NCBI RefSeq assembly: GCF_001306415.1
Contig: NZ_LDJX01000003.1
Coordinates: forward strand, 186,001 to 250,000
DNA from: Croceitalea dokdonensis DOKDO 023
GTDB taxonomy: Bacteria > Bacteroidota > Bacteroidia > Flavobacteriales > Flavobacteriaceae
Reading direction: 5' to 3'
DNA: 64,000 bases
Under the pieces are notes generated by a model. The model made no database searches and was not told where the DNA came from. It saw nothing but the letters and a program-made list of their open reading frames with translations. The translations under genes and the position numbers were made by a program. Of this stretch, positions 17,266 to 25,978 are shown piece after piece (position 1 is the stretch's first letter; each line of letters starts with the position of its first letter).

Positions 17266-18264
17266 ATGAAAATAGCGGTATACAGTGCACATGAGTTTGA
17301 GATTCCTTTTTTGCGTGAGGCCAATGACGACGGTCACGAGTTACATTTTGTTTCCGAAAAGTTGAACATCCAAACCGTTGGGCAGGCCAAGAATTGTGAT
17401 GTGGTGGCCGTTTTTTCTTCCGATGAGGCCTCAAAAGAAGTGATTGCCAAATTAGCCGAATTTGGTGTTGAATTAATAACGACCCGTTCTGCCGGGTTCA
17501 ATCATATTGACTTAAAATCCGCCAAGGAATGGGGAGTTAGGGTGGTCCACGTTCCTGAATATTCCCCACAAGCCATTGCCGAGCATTGTATGGCTCTATT
17601 GCTGGCCCTTTCGCGAAAGTTGATACCATCGTATGAGCGCATTCGCACCTATGATTTTTCGCTCAGGGGATTGACCGGGTCGGAAATCAACAAAAAAACG
17701 ATTGGTGTTCTAGGAACGGGTAATATCGGTTGCAGCTTAATTAAAATACTCAACGGATTTGGGTGTACCCTATTGGCTTATGATGCAGAAGTCAATGACA
17801 AGGTAGCTGAAATGAAAAATGTCAACTATGTTGAACTAAACGAGGTGTTCGCCCAAGCGGATGCCATTTCCCTTAATCTACCATTGAACGAGGGCACAAA
17901 GCACATCATTGATTCAGCGGCCATTGAAAAAATGAAGAACGGGGTCATCTTGATCAATGCTGGTCGTGGTGCATTAGTTGATACCCAGGCCGTAATCGAT
18001 GGTATTAAATCAGAAAAAATAGGAGGTTTTGGAATGGATGTTTACGAGCATGAGAAAGGGTTTTTTTACGAAGACCATTCCGAAGAAGTTTTCAAAGATG
18101 ACCTGTTTGCCCGCTTATTGACCTTTAAAAATGTTGTGGTTACGGCACATCAGGCGTTTTTGACAGAGACCGCTTTGAAAGAAATTGCTGAGACGACCAT
18201 GAAAAACATCAGCGATTTCGCGAAAGGCCGAATCCCAGAAAATAAAATTGAACATCACCAGTAA
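17266..18264 (+). CDS. D-2-hydroxyacid dehydrogenase (D-lactate dehydrogenase-like)
   Basis: 332 residues. The NAD-binding motif GVLGTGNIGCSLIKIL lies near 145. Catalytic Arg is in NAGRGALVD and the catalytic His in TAHQAFLTETAL near the end. The lid length and the sequence YEHEKGFFYEDHS fit the fermentative D-lactate dehydrogenase branch, which reduces pyruvate to D-lactate with NADH. Cytoplasmic. Followed after 12 bases by the Cys-rich protein, so the four genes to 20660 may form an operon. Confidence 0.85.
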   Translation: MKIAVYSAHEFEIPFLREANDDGHELHFVSEKLNIQTVGQAKNCDVVAVFSSDEASKEVIAKLAEFGVELITTRSAGFNHIDLKSAKEWGVRVVHVPEYSPQAIAEHCMALLLALSRKLIPSYERIRTYDFSLRGLTGSEINKKTIGVLGTGNIGCSLIKILNGFGCTLLAYDAEVNDKVAEMKNVNYVELNEVFAQADAISLNLPLNEGTKHIIDSAAIEKMKNGVILINAGRGALVDTQAVIDGIKSEKIGGFGMDVYEHEKGFFYEDHSEEVFKDDLFARLLTFKNVVVTAHQAFLTETALKEIAETTMKNISDFAKGRIPENKIEHHQ

Positions 18265-18276
18265 ATAATAGAAATC

Positions 18277-18594
18277 ATGGTAGCAAATTATGAGAGCTGT
18301 ATCAAGGCCTGCCAGCAGTGTTTTATCGACTGTCAAAATTGTTTGGCAGAAATGGCCGGAAAAGAAAGTATGAACGATTGTCCACAATGTTGCATACAGT
18401 GTATCGAGGCCTGTTTGGTCTGCATAAAGTTCATGGTTTCCGACAGTGCCTTCAGCAAGGCATATTGTGGGCTATGTGCAGAGGTGTGCGAATGGTGCGC
18501 CCAACAGTGCAACCAGCACGAACATGAACATTGCAAGGTTTGCGCAGCTTCATGTTTGGTCTGTGCAGAAGAATGCAGAAAACATGCCGCCTAA
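18277..18594 (+). CDS. cysteine-rich four-helix-bundle copper-binding-type protein (DUF326/Csp-like)
   Basis: 105 residues with 21 cysteines, spaced mostly CxxC, CxxxC and CxxCxxxC (CIKACQQCFIDC, YCGLCAEVCEWCAQQC). This is the pattern of copper-storage proteins, whose helix bundle lines its core with thiols that bind many Cu(I) ions. No signal peptide, so it would be a cytosolic type. Its closest neighbours are redox and stress enzymes. Confidence 0.85.
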   Translation: MVANYESCIKACQQCFIDCQNCLAEMAGKESMNDCPQCCIQCIEACLVCIKFMVSDSAFSKAYCGLCAEVCEWCAQQCNQHEHEHCKVCAASCLVCAEECRKHAA

Positions 18595-18622
18595 AGAAGT
18601 TCTAATTTTAAAATACAGTACG

Positions 18623-19135
18623 ATGAAAAAAACAGATTATACAAAAGAAGGAAAGGGTATACATAAAGTACGACAATTACTAGGAAGTGCTCGGGTGTTT
18701 ATGATGGCCACAAATTTGGAAAAGATTCCTTTTTCAGTTTGCCCAATGACTTTACAAGAAATGGACGATAAAGGCGACCTTTGGTTTTTTACGCCCAAAG
18801 ACAGTGACCATTTTAAGGATATTGAACGGGATAACCGTGTTCAATTATTGTTAGTGAACGAAAATCAACAGCAGTACCTATCCATTTATGGCAATGCAAC
18901 CCAAGTTATTGATGTAAAAAAATTGGATCGACTTTGGAACCCAATGTTGCGGGCTTGGTTCAGTGGTAAGGAAGATCCGAATTTGGCGCTTTTGAATATC
19001 AATATGGAAAGTGCCTACTATTGGAACAGCGACCAGAATAAGTTGGTCTCCCTCTACCATTTAAATGAGACGGCGCGTACCGGAAATCATTCAGAAATGG
19101 GCGAAAAAGGGCATATTAATCTACAACAACATTGA
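18623..19135 (+). CDS. pyridoxamine 5'-phosphate oxidase-like FMN protein (general stress protein 26 type)
   Basis: 170 residues from the ATG at 18623; the frame is open further upstream but that part shadows the Cys-rich gene. A split-barrel flavin-binding fold is indicated by MMATN near residue 30, GDLWFFTPKDS, and DNRVQLLLV. Near the end WNPMLRAWF and the line SAYYWNSDQNKLV match general stress protein 26-like members. Likely binds a flavin; the reaction is not known. Four bases before the GH3-type start. Confidence 0.8.
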   Translation: MKKTDYTKEGKGIHKVRQLLGSARVFMMATNLEKIPFSVCPMTLQEMDDKGDLWFFTPKDSDHFKDIERDNRVQLLLVNENQQQYLSIYGNATQVIDVKKLDRLWNPMLRAWFSGKEDPNLALLNINMESAYYWNSDQNKLVSLYHLNETARTGNHSEMGEKGHINLQQH

Positions 19136-19139
19136 TTCA

Positions 19140-20660
19140 ATGGCGATATTAGGAAATATCATCAAGGGGGTCATCCACGCTACGGATATGGTTTCCCTGC
19201 AATTTGATGCGTCGAAAGACCAGCAATCGGTGCTCATGGATTTGTTGCGTACCGCTCAGGATACTAAATTTGGTAAAAAATATGATTTCAAAGGCCTATT
19301 GGAATCCGATACGATTGAAAAGGATTTTAGGGCAAAAGTTCCTTTTTTTGACTATGACCAAATTACCAAAAACTGGTGGCACTGGGTTCAGGCGGGCGAA
19401 GAGAATGTTACTTGGCCAGATAGTCCCGATTATTTTGCATTGAGCTCTGGCACTACCGGAAAAACAAGCAAAAGAATACCCGTCACCGACGCTATGGTAA
19501 AGTCCATTCGTAAGGCGGGAATCCAACAAGTTCTTGCACTTCGCAATTTCAATTTACCCGCTGACTTCTTTGAGAAAGAAATTCTCATGCTGGGCAGCTC
19601 AACCGACCTTGACGAAAACAATGAAGCTTTAGAAGGTGAGATAAGCGGTATCAGTGCCAGTAATATTCCGTTTTGGTTTCAAGGATATTATAAGCCCGGA
19701 AAGGAAATCGCACAAATTGATGACTGGGACCGACGTGTAAAGCGCATTGCCGAAAAGGCCCCTGAATGGGATATCGGTGCATTGAGCGGTATTCCTTCAT
19801 GGATGGAACTAATGCTCCAAAAAGTTATAGCGCATCACAAATTGAACCACATACATGACATATGGCCCAACCTTCAGGTCTATACTTCGGGTGGAGTGGC
19901 CTTTGGGCCCTATGAAAAGAGTTTCAATGCCCTGTTGGGAAAACCCGTTACCGTTATTGACACCTATTTGGCTTCCGAAGGTTTTATCGCTTTTCAGCAA
20001 CGACCGGATACCGATGCCATGAAACTGATTACGAACAACGGCATTTATTTTGAATTTGTACCCTTTAAACCGGAATACATCAATACCGATGGTTCACTAA
20101 AGCAAAATTCACCATCATTGACCCTGGCAGAGGTAGAACTGGACCAAGATTATGTTCTGGTCATTAGTACGGTTGCAGGAGCTTGGCGCTATCTAATCGG
20201 AGATACCATAGAATTCACTGATATCGAACGTGCAGAAATAAAGATAACCGGCCGTACCAAATTTTTTTTGAATACCGTTGGTTCGCAACTGTCGGTAGCG
20301 AAACTCGATGATGCCGTTCAGCATCTTGAAAAGCAGTTTGACGTTGAGATTCCAGAATATACTTTATGTGCCAAGCGCATCGGGAAGGACTTTTATCATT
20401 GTTGGTATTTGGGCACCGAATCCGAAACTGATGACAACGAACTGGCCAGAGTATTGGATGCCTTTCTGAAGAATGCCAATAAAAACTACAAAGTGGCCCG
20501 TTCCAAAGCATTGGAAGGTGTAAAGGTTAAGACCGTTTCTCCGAACGTTTTTCACGAGTGGAGCGGAAAGAACAAAAAAAAGGGCGGTCAGGTAAAGATG
20601 GAACGCGTCATGGGTGAAGAACGTTTTTCTGAGTGGGAAACCTTTGTGAAATCTACTTGA
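19140..20660 (+). CDS. GH3-family acyl-adenylate-forming enzyme
   Basis: 506 residues from the ATG at 19140. The ATP-binding motif SSGTTGKTSKRIP is at about residue 103, then YTSGGVAFGPYE and the YLASEGFIAFQ motif, and a C-terminal domain with IKITGRTKFFLNTVGSQLS. GH3 enzymes adenylate a carboxylic acid and usually pass it to an amino acid; plant members conjugate auxin and jasmonate. Bacterial substrates are unknown. Cytoplasmic. Confidence 0.85.
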   Translation: MAILGNIIKGVIHATDMVSLQFDASKDQQSVLMDLLRTAQDTKFGKKYDFKGLLESDTIEKDFRAKVPFFDYDQITKNWWHWVQAGEENVTWPDSPDYFALSSGTTGKTSKRIPVTDAMVKSIRKAGIQQVLALRNFNLPADFFEKEILMLGSSTDLDENNEALEGEISGISASNIPFWFQGYYKPGKEIAQIDDWDRRVKRIAEKAPEWDIGALSGIPSWMELMLQKVIAHHKLNHIHDIWPNLQVYTSGGVAFGPYEKSFNALLGKPVTVIDTYLASEGFIAFQQRPDTDAMKLITNNGIYFEFVPFKPEYINTDGSLKQNSPSLTLAEVELDQDYVLVISTVAGAWRYLIGDTIEFTDIERAEIKITGRTKFFLNTVGSQLSVAKLDDAVQHLEKQFDVEIPEYTLCAKRIGKDFYHCWYLGTESETDDNELARVLDAFLKNANKNYKVARSKALEGVKVKTVSPNVFHEWSGKNKKKGGQVKMERVMGEERFSEWETFVKST

Positions 20661-20733
20661 TTGTATATGCCACAATAAGTAACCTTTTTGGTTCAAATAA
20701 GGACACCAAGGTATTACCATGTAATGATAGAAA

Positions 20734-20913
20734 ATGTATTATAATGATTTAAAAAAGAAAGAAATGAGTGATAAAAAAAGTAAAAAGTCAGAAATAGCAA
20801 AAATGAACAATGGTGGAGCCGAGGACAAGGGTCAAAAAAAATCCGAGAAATCTTCAAAGAAAAATGGCAATAATTTTAGGATAAATGATAATATGGTGGG
20901 CGAGAATGAATAG
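20734..20913 (+). CDS. small lysine-rich hypothetical protein
   Basis: 59 residues from the ATG at 20734, or 49 from the in-frame ATG at 20764 after a purine-rich stretch. The product is hydrophilic, rich in Lys and Ser (KKSKKSEIAK, KKSEKSSKKNG), and likely disordered. No membrane part. Composition could be that of a nucleic-acid-binding peptide; no function known. Confidence 0.45.
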   Translation: MYYNDLKKKEMSDKKSKKSEIAKMNNGGAEDKGQKKSEKSSKKNGNNFRINDNMVGENE

Positions 20914-20970
20914 AAAGATGAGGGGGGGGTAGCTTTAGGTATTGGTGGTTTGATTTAAAATAATTGCTGC

Positions 20971-21573
20971 CTAATCACTGCCCTCTTCACGCTCTTTGAC
21001 CAAAACCATAATTTCATCGGGAGACAAGTAGTATTTCTTGATTCGTTGCTTATAGGTGTCCGATATATCGGCTTGATTCAATATGAAGGCTTTTGTTTTT
21101 AAGATATAGTCCTCCATGCCTGAGGCAACCGCGTAGGTGTCGGCTGCACGCTCCGCTTCTTTGATGTAACTGTCAGAAAATAGATAGCGTATGCCGAACC
21201 AGATAAGATTTACGCTACTGCGGTTTTGATAATCCCTGATATGGCCCAGTTCGTGGCCCAGCCATCCAATCACAATTTCTTTGTCCACATCAATGGTTTT
21301 GAATTTCTTTCCTGAAATTTCAATATAGGGGTCAATTAAAATCAGGTATTTTCTTTTTTGACGCGACTTAAATAGGCTCCAAAAAACGGGCTGGGCCAGC
21401 ATGGTCGATTTTTTGATGCCGTCTTTGAAACGAAACTCGATTGGGGTATCCTTAAGCTTAGGATAAAAGGACAATGCCATTTTGGCCTCTTTTTCAATAG
21501 CTTGGGGTATAAGGTGTTGTGCGCTCATTGATTTTACGCTTATCATGAATAGTATTAGAATTAAATAATTCAC
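20971..21573 (-). CDS. exported zinc metallopeptidase-like protein
   Basis: 200 residues with a signal peptide (cleavage near SMSAQ, residue 19). The zincin motif GHELGHIRDY lies near residue 108, and a downstream EAERAADTYAV supplies a candidate third ligand, as in M48-type peptidases. It is shorter than usual M48 enzymes and lacks membrane helices. It lies 22 bases after the cardiolipin synthase on the same strand. Confidence 0.65.
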   Translation of the reverse strand: MNYLILILFMISVKSMSAQHLIPQAIEKEAKMALSFYPKLKDTPIEFRFKDGIKKSTMLAQPVFWSLFKSRQKRKYLILIDPYIEISGKKFKTIDVDKEIVIGWLGHELGHIRDYQNRSSVNLIWFGIRYLFSDSYIKEAERAADTYAVASGMEDYILKTKAFILNQADISDTYKQRIKKYYLSPDEIMVLVKEREEGSD

Positions 21574-21595
21574 TCTTTTTGTGCTTGAATAGCTG

Positions 21596-23017
21596 TTATA
21601 ACAATGGGCTGAAAAATTTGGCCATGCCTTCCATAAATCGTTGCCATAGGGGCCTGTTTTTAAATGTTTTATAATCCAGCCTATTGCAATTGGAACAAAT
21701 ACGATCGAATTCGGCTTTGATCTGTTCAGTCAATTCGCCATCATAGAGCAGTGCATTGGTCTCAAAATTATGCTCAAAACTGCGATAGTCAAAATTTCCC
21801 GATCCTACAGATGCAATTTCGCCATCAACTATAATCATCTTGCTGTGTGAAAAATCAGGTCTAAGGTGTATTTTCACTCCTACTTCCAGTAATTGTTCAA
21901 ATCGAGAGAACATACTGAATTTGGCCATGCGCGAATCTGATTTTTCGGGAACCAACAATCTAACCTCAATACCACTTAGTGCAGCAATTATCAAAGCCTG
22001 TAGTATAGAAGTACCTGGTATAAAATAAGGATTGGCAATACAAATGTATTTTTCGGCAGAATTGACCATGGCAATATATTGCTGCATGATGGCCGGTTGT
22101 TTTGAATCGGGACCCGCGGCGGCAATTTGTACAATATGGCTACCTCGAGGTTCGACATCTGGAAAATAGGTCTTGCTCATCAAAAGGTCTTCATCACTGG
22201 CAAAATGATAATCCTTCATAAATATTCGATGAAGGCTGTTCACTGCCGGACCTTCAATTTTTACGTGCAAATCCTCCCAGATTCCGAGATCCGAAATGGG
22301 TTTAATGTATTTATCACTGACATTGACCCCACCCGTAAAGCCGACATGTCCATCCATGATCAGTATTTTTCGATGGTTTCTATAATTTAAGGTGAAAAGG
22401 AGGTTGCCAAAGCGAATGGGCATCATTGGGTACACCTGAACGCCAATCTCTTGGAACTTTTTTTTGAATTTCCCCCGGAAGGAATAACTGCCGAACGAAT
22501 CGTAAATCAGACGTACTTCAACCCCTTCTGCTATTTTTTTCTTGAACAGTTCAAAAAAACGTTCGGTCAGCTCACCCTCAGAAAAAATATAGTATTGCAG
22601 ATGAATGAATTTTTGCGCCTTTTGCAAGGCCTCAAAAATACTTTCGAAGGTTTCCGCCCCCCCATTGAGCACGGTGACCTTGTTACCGTCATAAGGAGTC
22701 AAAAAGGTACTGCTCTCAATCAACTTGGCAAGTTTCGCCACTTTGACTTGTTCAGGTTCCTTCCGATTGGCTTGTTCACTTAAGTCTTTGTATTTTTCAT
22801 CAAACAGTTTTCGTTTTTCGGTCTGTTTGAGGCGAAAGAATTTGAACTTTCTACGATTAACTCCAAAAAGGTAATACAAGATGGGTCCAGCAAAAGGCAA
22901 TAACAAAATGGCCAACAACCAACTTAACGATTTCGTGGGTCGGCTGCCGTGAAGTATAATGCTGATAATGCACCAGAGCGTCAGTACCGCATATAGAATC
23001 CACCAGAACGTATTCAT
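21596..23017 (-). CDS. cls: cardiolipin synthase (phospholipase D type)
   Basis: 473 residues. Two N-terminal membrane helices (about 3-25 and 35-55) are followed by two HKD motifs: HRKILIMDG and HSKMIIVDG, each with the trailing GGVN or GSGNFDYRS. The enzyme joins phosphatidyl groups to make cardiolipin in the inner membrane. Length and layout are standard for bacterial Cls. Confidence 0.93.
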   Translation of the reverse strand: MNTFWWILYAVLTLWCIISIILHGSRPTKSLSWLLAILLLPFAGPILYYLFGVNRRKFKFFRLKQTEKRKLFDEKYKDLSEQANRKEPEQVKVAKLAKLIESSTFLTPYDGNKVTVLNGGAETFESIFEALQKAQKFIHLQYYIFSEGELTERFFELFKKKIAEGVEVRLIYDSFGSYSFRGKFKKKFQEIGVQVYPMMPIRFGNLLFTLNYRNHRKILIMDGHVGFTGGVNVSDKYIKPISDLGIWEDLHVKIEGPAVNSLHRIFMKDYHFASDEDLLMSKTYFPDVEPRGSHIVQIAAAGPDSKQPAIMQQYIAMVNSAEKYICIANPYFIPGTSILQALIIAALSGIEVRLLVPEKSDSRMAKFSMFSRFEQLLEVGVKIHLRPDFSHSKMIIVDGEIASVGSGNFDYRSFEHNFETNALLYDGELTEQIKAEFDRICSNCNRLDYKTFKNRPLWQRFMEGMAKFFSPLL

Positions 23018-23160
23018 TTATTTTTCCCTTTTGTCTTAATTTGCAAGATAAAGAATCAGTGAGCTACAAATGGTAATCCGGAGCAATTGGGGCAGTAAAG
23101 AATCGGATAACGACAATTGAAACAATGATAAAAAATTAATTTGCCAACTAACTTAAAGAT

Positions 23161-23601
23161 ATGGGTGTGATTGCAAAAAACAATAGAAAATTGACCATTT
23201 ACTATCATTCTGGAACGTCTATAGGGGAGCAAACCTTGGCCTATGTGCAAGCTTCCAACAAAAAATTACATGAGGTGGACATTGCAAAGACCAATGTTAC
23301 CGGTACACAGTGGACAGAATTGGCCAATGGCTTAAATACCAACGTTTCTGAACTTATCAATACGGAACATCCAGAATTCATCAATACCTATGGGAAAGAA
23401 TCGCCAAGAATGCAAGAGCATGACTGGCTAAAAGTACTAGGGCATGAACCGCAGCTGCTTAAATTTCCTATATTGATTGATGGTGAAACCTACCTACAGA
23501 TCAAAAGCGCTGCCCAATTCAAGGAGTATCTGGAACCCGATAGTGCAGGTATTGATAAAAAACCGTTGAGCGACCAGTTTACAGATAAAGACAGTGCCTA
23601 G
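23161..23601 (+). CDS. ArsC/Spx-like thioredoxin-fold protein lacking the catalytic cysteine
   Basis: 146 residues. The body follows ArsC-like proteins: a first strand KLTIYYHS, then LHEVDIAKTNVTGTQWTELANGL, and later LLKFPILIDGE, close to the family's PILIDGK. The position of the active Cys (CxxS/CxxC after the first strand) reads SGTSIGE, and there is no cysteine elsewhere. It is therefore unlikely to reduce arsenate and may bind a partner as Spx does. Confidence 0.7.
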   Translation: MGVIAKNNRKLTIYYHSGTSIGEQTLAYVQASNKKLHEVDIAKTNVTGTQWTELANGLNTNVSELINTEHPEFINTYGKESPRMQEHDWLKVLGHEPQLLKFPILIDGETYLQIKSAAQFKEYLEPDSAGIDKKPLSDQFTDKDSA

Positions 23602-23694
23602 TAGAAAAGGTAGTAAACTACTTCAAAAGAGTTTGGGAATGTACTATTGGGGCAAAAATATTTAGCGAACCACGCGTTTTATCAATCGCGTTTT

Positions 23695-24093
23695 TTAAAA
23701 CTGGGCCGCTGTCTCCATACATCTTAATTTTTCCTCGACGATGGTGATTTGTACCTCAACATCACCAATATTTTCTAAATCGTGGATGGCTTCTTGGTAG
23801 CATTCGCGAAAATAGGTTTCACCTCGGTCAAATCGTATCATATCAATGGCACCATTTACATTTCTGGACAACAGTAGGCCATCTGTCAAACAATTGCAGC
23901 TATAAGTTTTGCTGTGCCGTCTAAAGGGAAGCCTTTCGCCTGGCTTCAGGTTAATTTGCCATAATTTAAATTCCTTGTTCTCGAACAAGGGTCTTCCTAT
24001 TTCTTCACTAATTTGATTTTGATGTACTTCCAATAGCGTTTTTGGGCTCCAGCAATCAAAATTCCCGACAGGATTGATATTGGTTATGACCAT
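23695..24093 (-). CDS. small cupin-like protein
   Basis: 132 residues with a beta-rich pattern: ELKPGERLPFRRH, then the second conserved box around FDRGETYF and VQITIVEEK. This fits a single-domain cupin, with few metal-ligand histidines visible. Function unknown; cytoplasmic. It stands alone between a convergent gene and a permease remnant. Confidence 0.5.
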   Translation of the reverse strand: MVITNINPVGNFDCWSPKTLLEVHQNQISEEIGRPLFENKEFKLWQINLKPGERLPFRRHSKTYSCNCLTDGLLLSRNVNGAIDMIRFDRGETYFRECYQEAIHDLENIGDVEVQITIVEEKLRCMETAAQF

Positions 24094-24300
24094 AATTTAA
24101 AGCATTGATTACGCCTGTCTTTTGTTCAAAGTAAAGCGTCCGTTATTCTTAAAAAAGGCGCAAAACTAAAAAAAAAGCCCTTTCTAATTGTGCGAAAAAT
24201 TCCTTAAAAATGAAAGTATTAACATTATTTAGTATTTTCAAAGTATGCTTTTGAGCTGCTAGGGCTTTACTTAGAATTTGTTTAGCCTTTAGGGGCGTTA

Positions 24301-24710
24301 TTAATGCAACACTATAGTTGGGTTCTGCCGATGGGATTGCTTTGACTTTTCTACATTTTTGTGCTGTGAATATGTACTAGATGCCAGGTAATAAAAGGCA
24401 GCCAGTAGGGCTACCGATAGACCGGCACTAATGGTACTTCCGTTCATGGAAAACAACAAAAAGATACAGCCCAAATACCCAGAGTAGGAAGCAATATGGT
24501 TTTTGGAGCTTGGTACCCTGGACCATCCCCTGAAAACGGATATTTTCTGGATGAAACAAGCGCTACGCATATTTGAGCATAACTACCGTCAATTCCTGGA
24601 AAGATAAAGATACCGGGTCCGACCATGCTCCCTACCCCAATAAAGATTTTTGCGGTAACCGCCATGTTTCGGTGAAGTTGAGGATTTTTAAAATCGTTTT
24701 CCGTTTCCAT
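24301..24710 (-). pseudogene. APC-family amino acid permease remnant
   Basis: The first 45 codons read like the start of an amino acid permease (NMAVTAKIFIGVGSMVGPGIFIFPG). After a scrambled stretch, another piece (GYQAPKTILLPTLGI, then in a shifted frame GCIFLLFSMNGSTISAGLSV) matches the C-terminal end of such carriers. The roughly 400 residues between are missing and at least one frameshift is present. It is a clear decay product with no transport function. Confidence 0.7.
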
Positions 24711-24793
24711 CGAACGTTGTGAAACTATTTTTCCACCTTTCTATTGGTTGATTTTTATTGAAAATTTTAAAACGAAGAAAGTACATCAACCCG

Positions 24794-24964
24794 TTGTGCA
24801 TTTTGAATGCTTTTTAGATTTAAAACCGCCAGTTGGAGTTTTTTCTGGAAGAAAAAGTATCGAGAACAAGGTTCCATGGCTAAAATTCTGATTCTCGATA
24901 CTATTTTCCGATACTTCGTATCAAAAAATCACTCGAATCGACGAATTTTCATCAAAATGCACAA
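24794..24964. repeat. 171-bp MITE-like repeat, copy 1
   Basis: The element begins TTGTGCATTTTGA and ends with the exact reverse complement, a 13-bp terminal inverted repeat. Inside, AGTATCGAGAA pairs with TTCTCGATACT, and GATACTTCGTATC is a small hairpin. A second copy of the same length with about a dozen differences lies at 60047-60217. It has no credible coding capacity and sits in the 364-bp gap between the permease remnant and an SDR gene. Confidence 0.8.
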
Positions 24965-25074
24965 TGGGTTATATCACAACAATACTTGGCATGGATGCAG
25001 TCAACCGTTTTTTCTGATTGAATTGTTGGCCGAAGAAGAGCCATGACCCAATTATCGAGATGCCATATCGCTGT

Positions 25075-25893
25075 TTATCCGAAGGCTGATGCTACCGAAC
25101 CGCCGTCGATACGTATGTTGCTTCCATTGATGTAACTGGCGTGTTCTGAACAGAGAAATGCCACCACCGATGCAACCTCTTCGGGTTTGCCACGACGTTG
25201 CATGGCAATGTGAGGCCGTTTGTTTTGGGCAAACCATTGTACAGCTTCTTCCATGGAGCTATTTTTTTCTTTGGCCAGTTCTTCCATCATGGCATCGGTC
25301 ATTGGTGTCTCAATAAACGCCGGAGAGATACAATTAAAAAGAATGTTTTCTTTGGAATATGATCGCGACAAACATTTGGACAGATTTATGATCCCCGCTT
25401 TGCAAGCATTGTATGGGCTTTCTTCATCATAGGGCTGAAAGGCATTTTCGGAAGCTACGAGAATCATACGGCCCCATCCTAATTTCTGCATTTGGGGAAT
25501 AAAGGCCCTGGCGACCCTAACGGCTCCCATTAAATCAACTTCAATGGTCTTCATCCAATCATCATCGGTCAACTCCAGAAAATCCCCCGCCGCACCCCTG
25601 GCTCCGGCAGAATGAAATATGATATGGGCACCCCCAAATTTTCTAACTACTTTTTCGGCCAGACGCAAAACCTCTTTGTTGTCTGAGATATCACACCCCA
25701 TGGTTATCACCTCGGCTCCATGTCTACTGCGCTTTTTCACATCTTGGGCCGCATCGATCAGCGCTTGGCCTTCTTCCTTGTCAGTTAATACGATGTTGAC
25801 TCCTTCATGTATTAGAAATTTTGCAGTTTCCATCCCAATACCCGAGTCGCCTCCGGTAATCAGTGCTGTTTTTCCTTCTATTTGTAAATCCAT
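25075..25893 (-). CDS. SDR-family oxidoreductase
   Basis: 272 residues. The Rossmann motif TGGDSGIGMET is at about residue 14, NAG-equivalent HSAGARG near 92, and the catalytic Tyr/Lys in YNACKAG near 160. The closing YINGSNIRIDGG is typical of classical SDR enzymes. Note that the catalytic serine region reads LVASENAF. It would oxidise or reduce an alcohol or carbonyl using NAD(P). The next gene upstream is another SDR of the same length. Confidence 0.88.
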   Translation of the reverse strand: MDLQIEGKTALITGGDSGIGMETAKFLIHEGVNIVLTDKEEGQALIDAAQDVKKRSRHGAEVITMGCDISDNKEVLRLAEKVVRKFGGAHIIFHSAGARGAAGDFLELTDDDWMKTIEVDLMGAVRVARAFIPQMQKLGWGRMILVASENAFQPYDEESPYNACKAGIINLSKCLSRSYSKENILFNCISPAFIETPMTDAMMEELAKEKNSSMEEAVQWFAQNKRPHIAMQRRGKPEEVASVVAFLCSEHASYINGSNIRIDGGSVASAFG

Positions 25894-25978
25894 AGCATTA
25901 TCTATTATTGTATTGTGCGATTTTCTTAGTTAGTCATGGTTTGGTTATTTTATTGGGCCTACTGGCCAGAATATCTGG

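Noticed and set aside
24807-25046. 79-residue plus-strand frame
   Set aside because: It lies inside and just beyond the 171-bp repeat; the same frame is not kept in the second copy.
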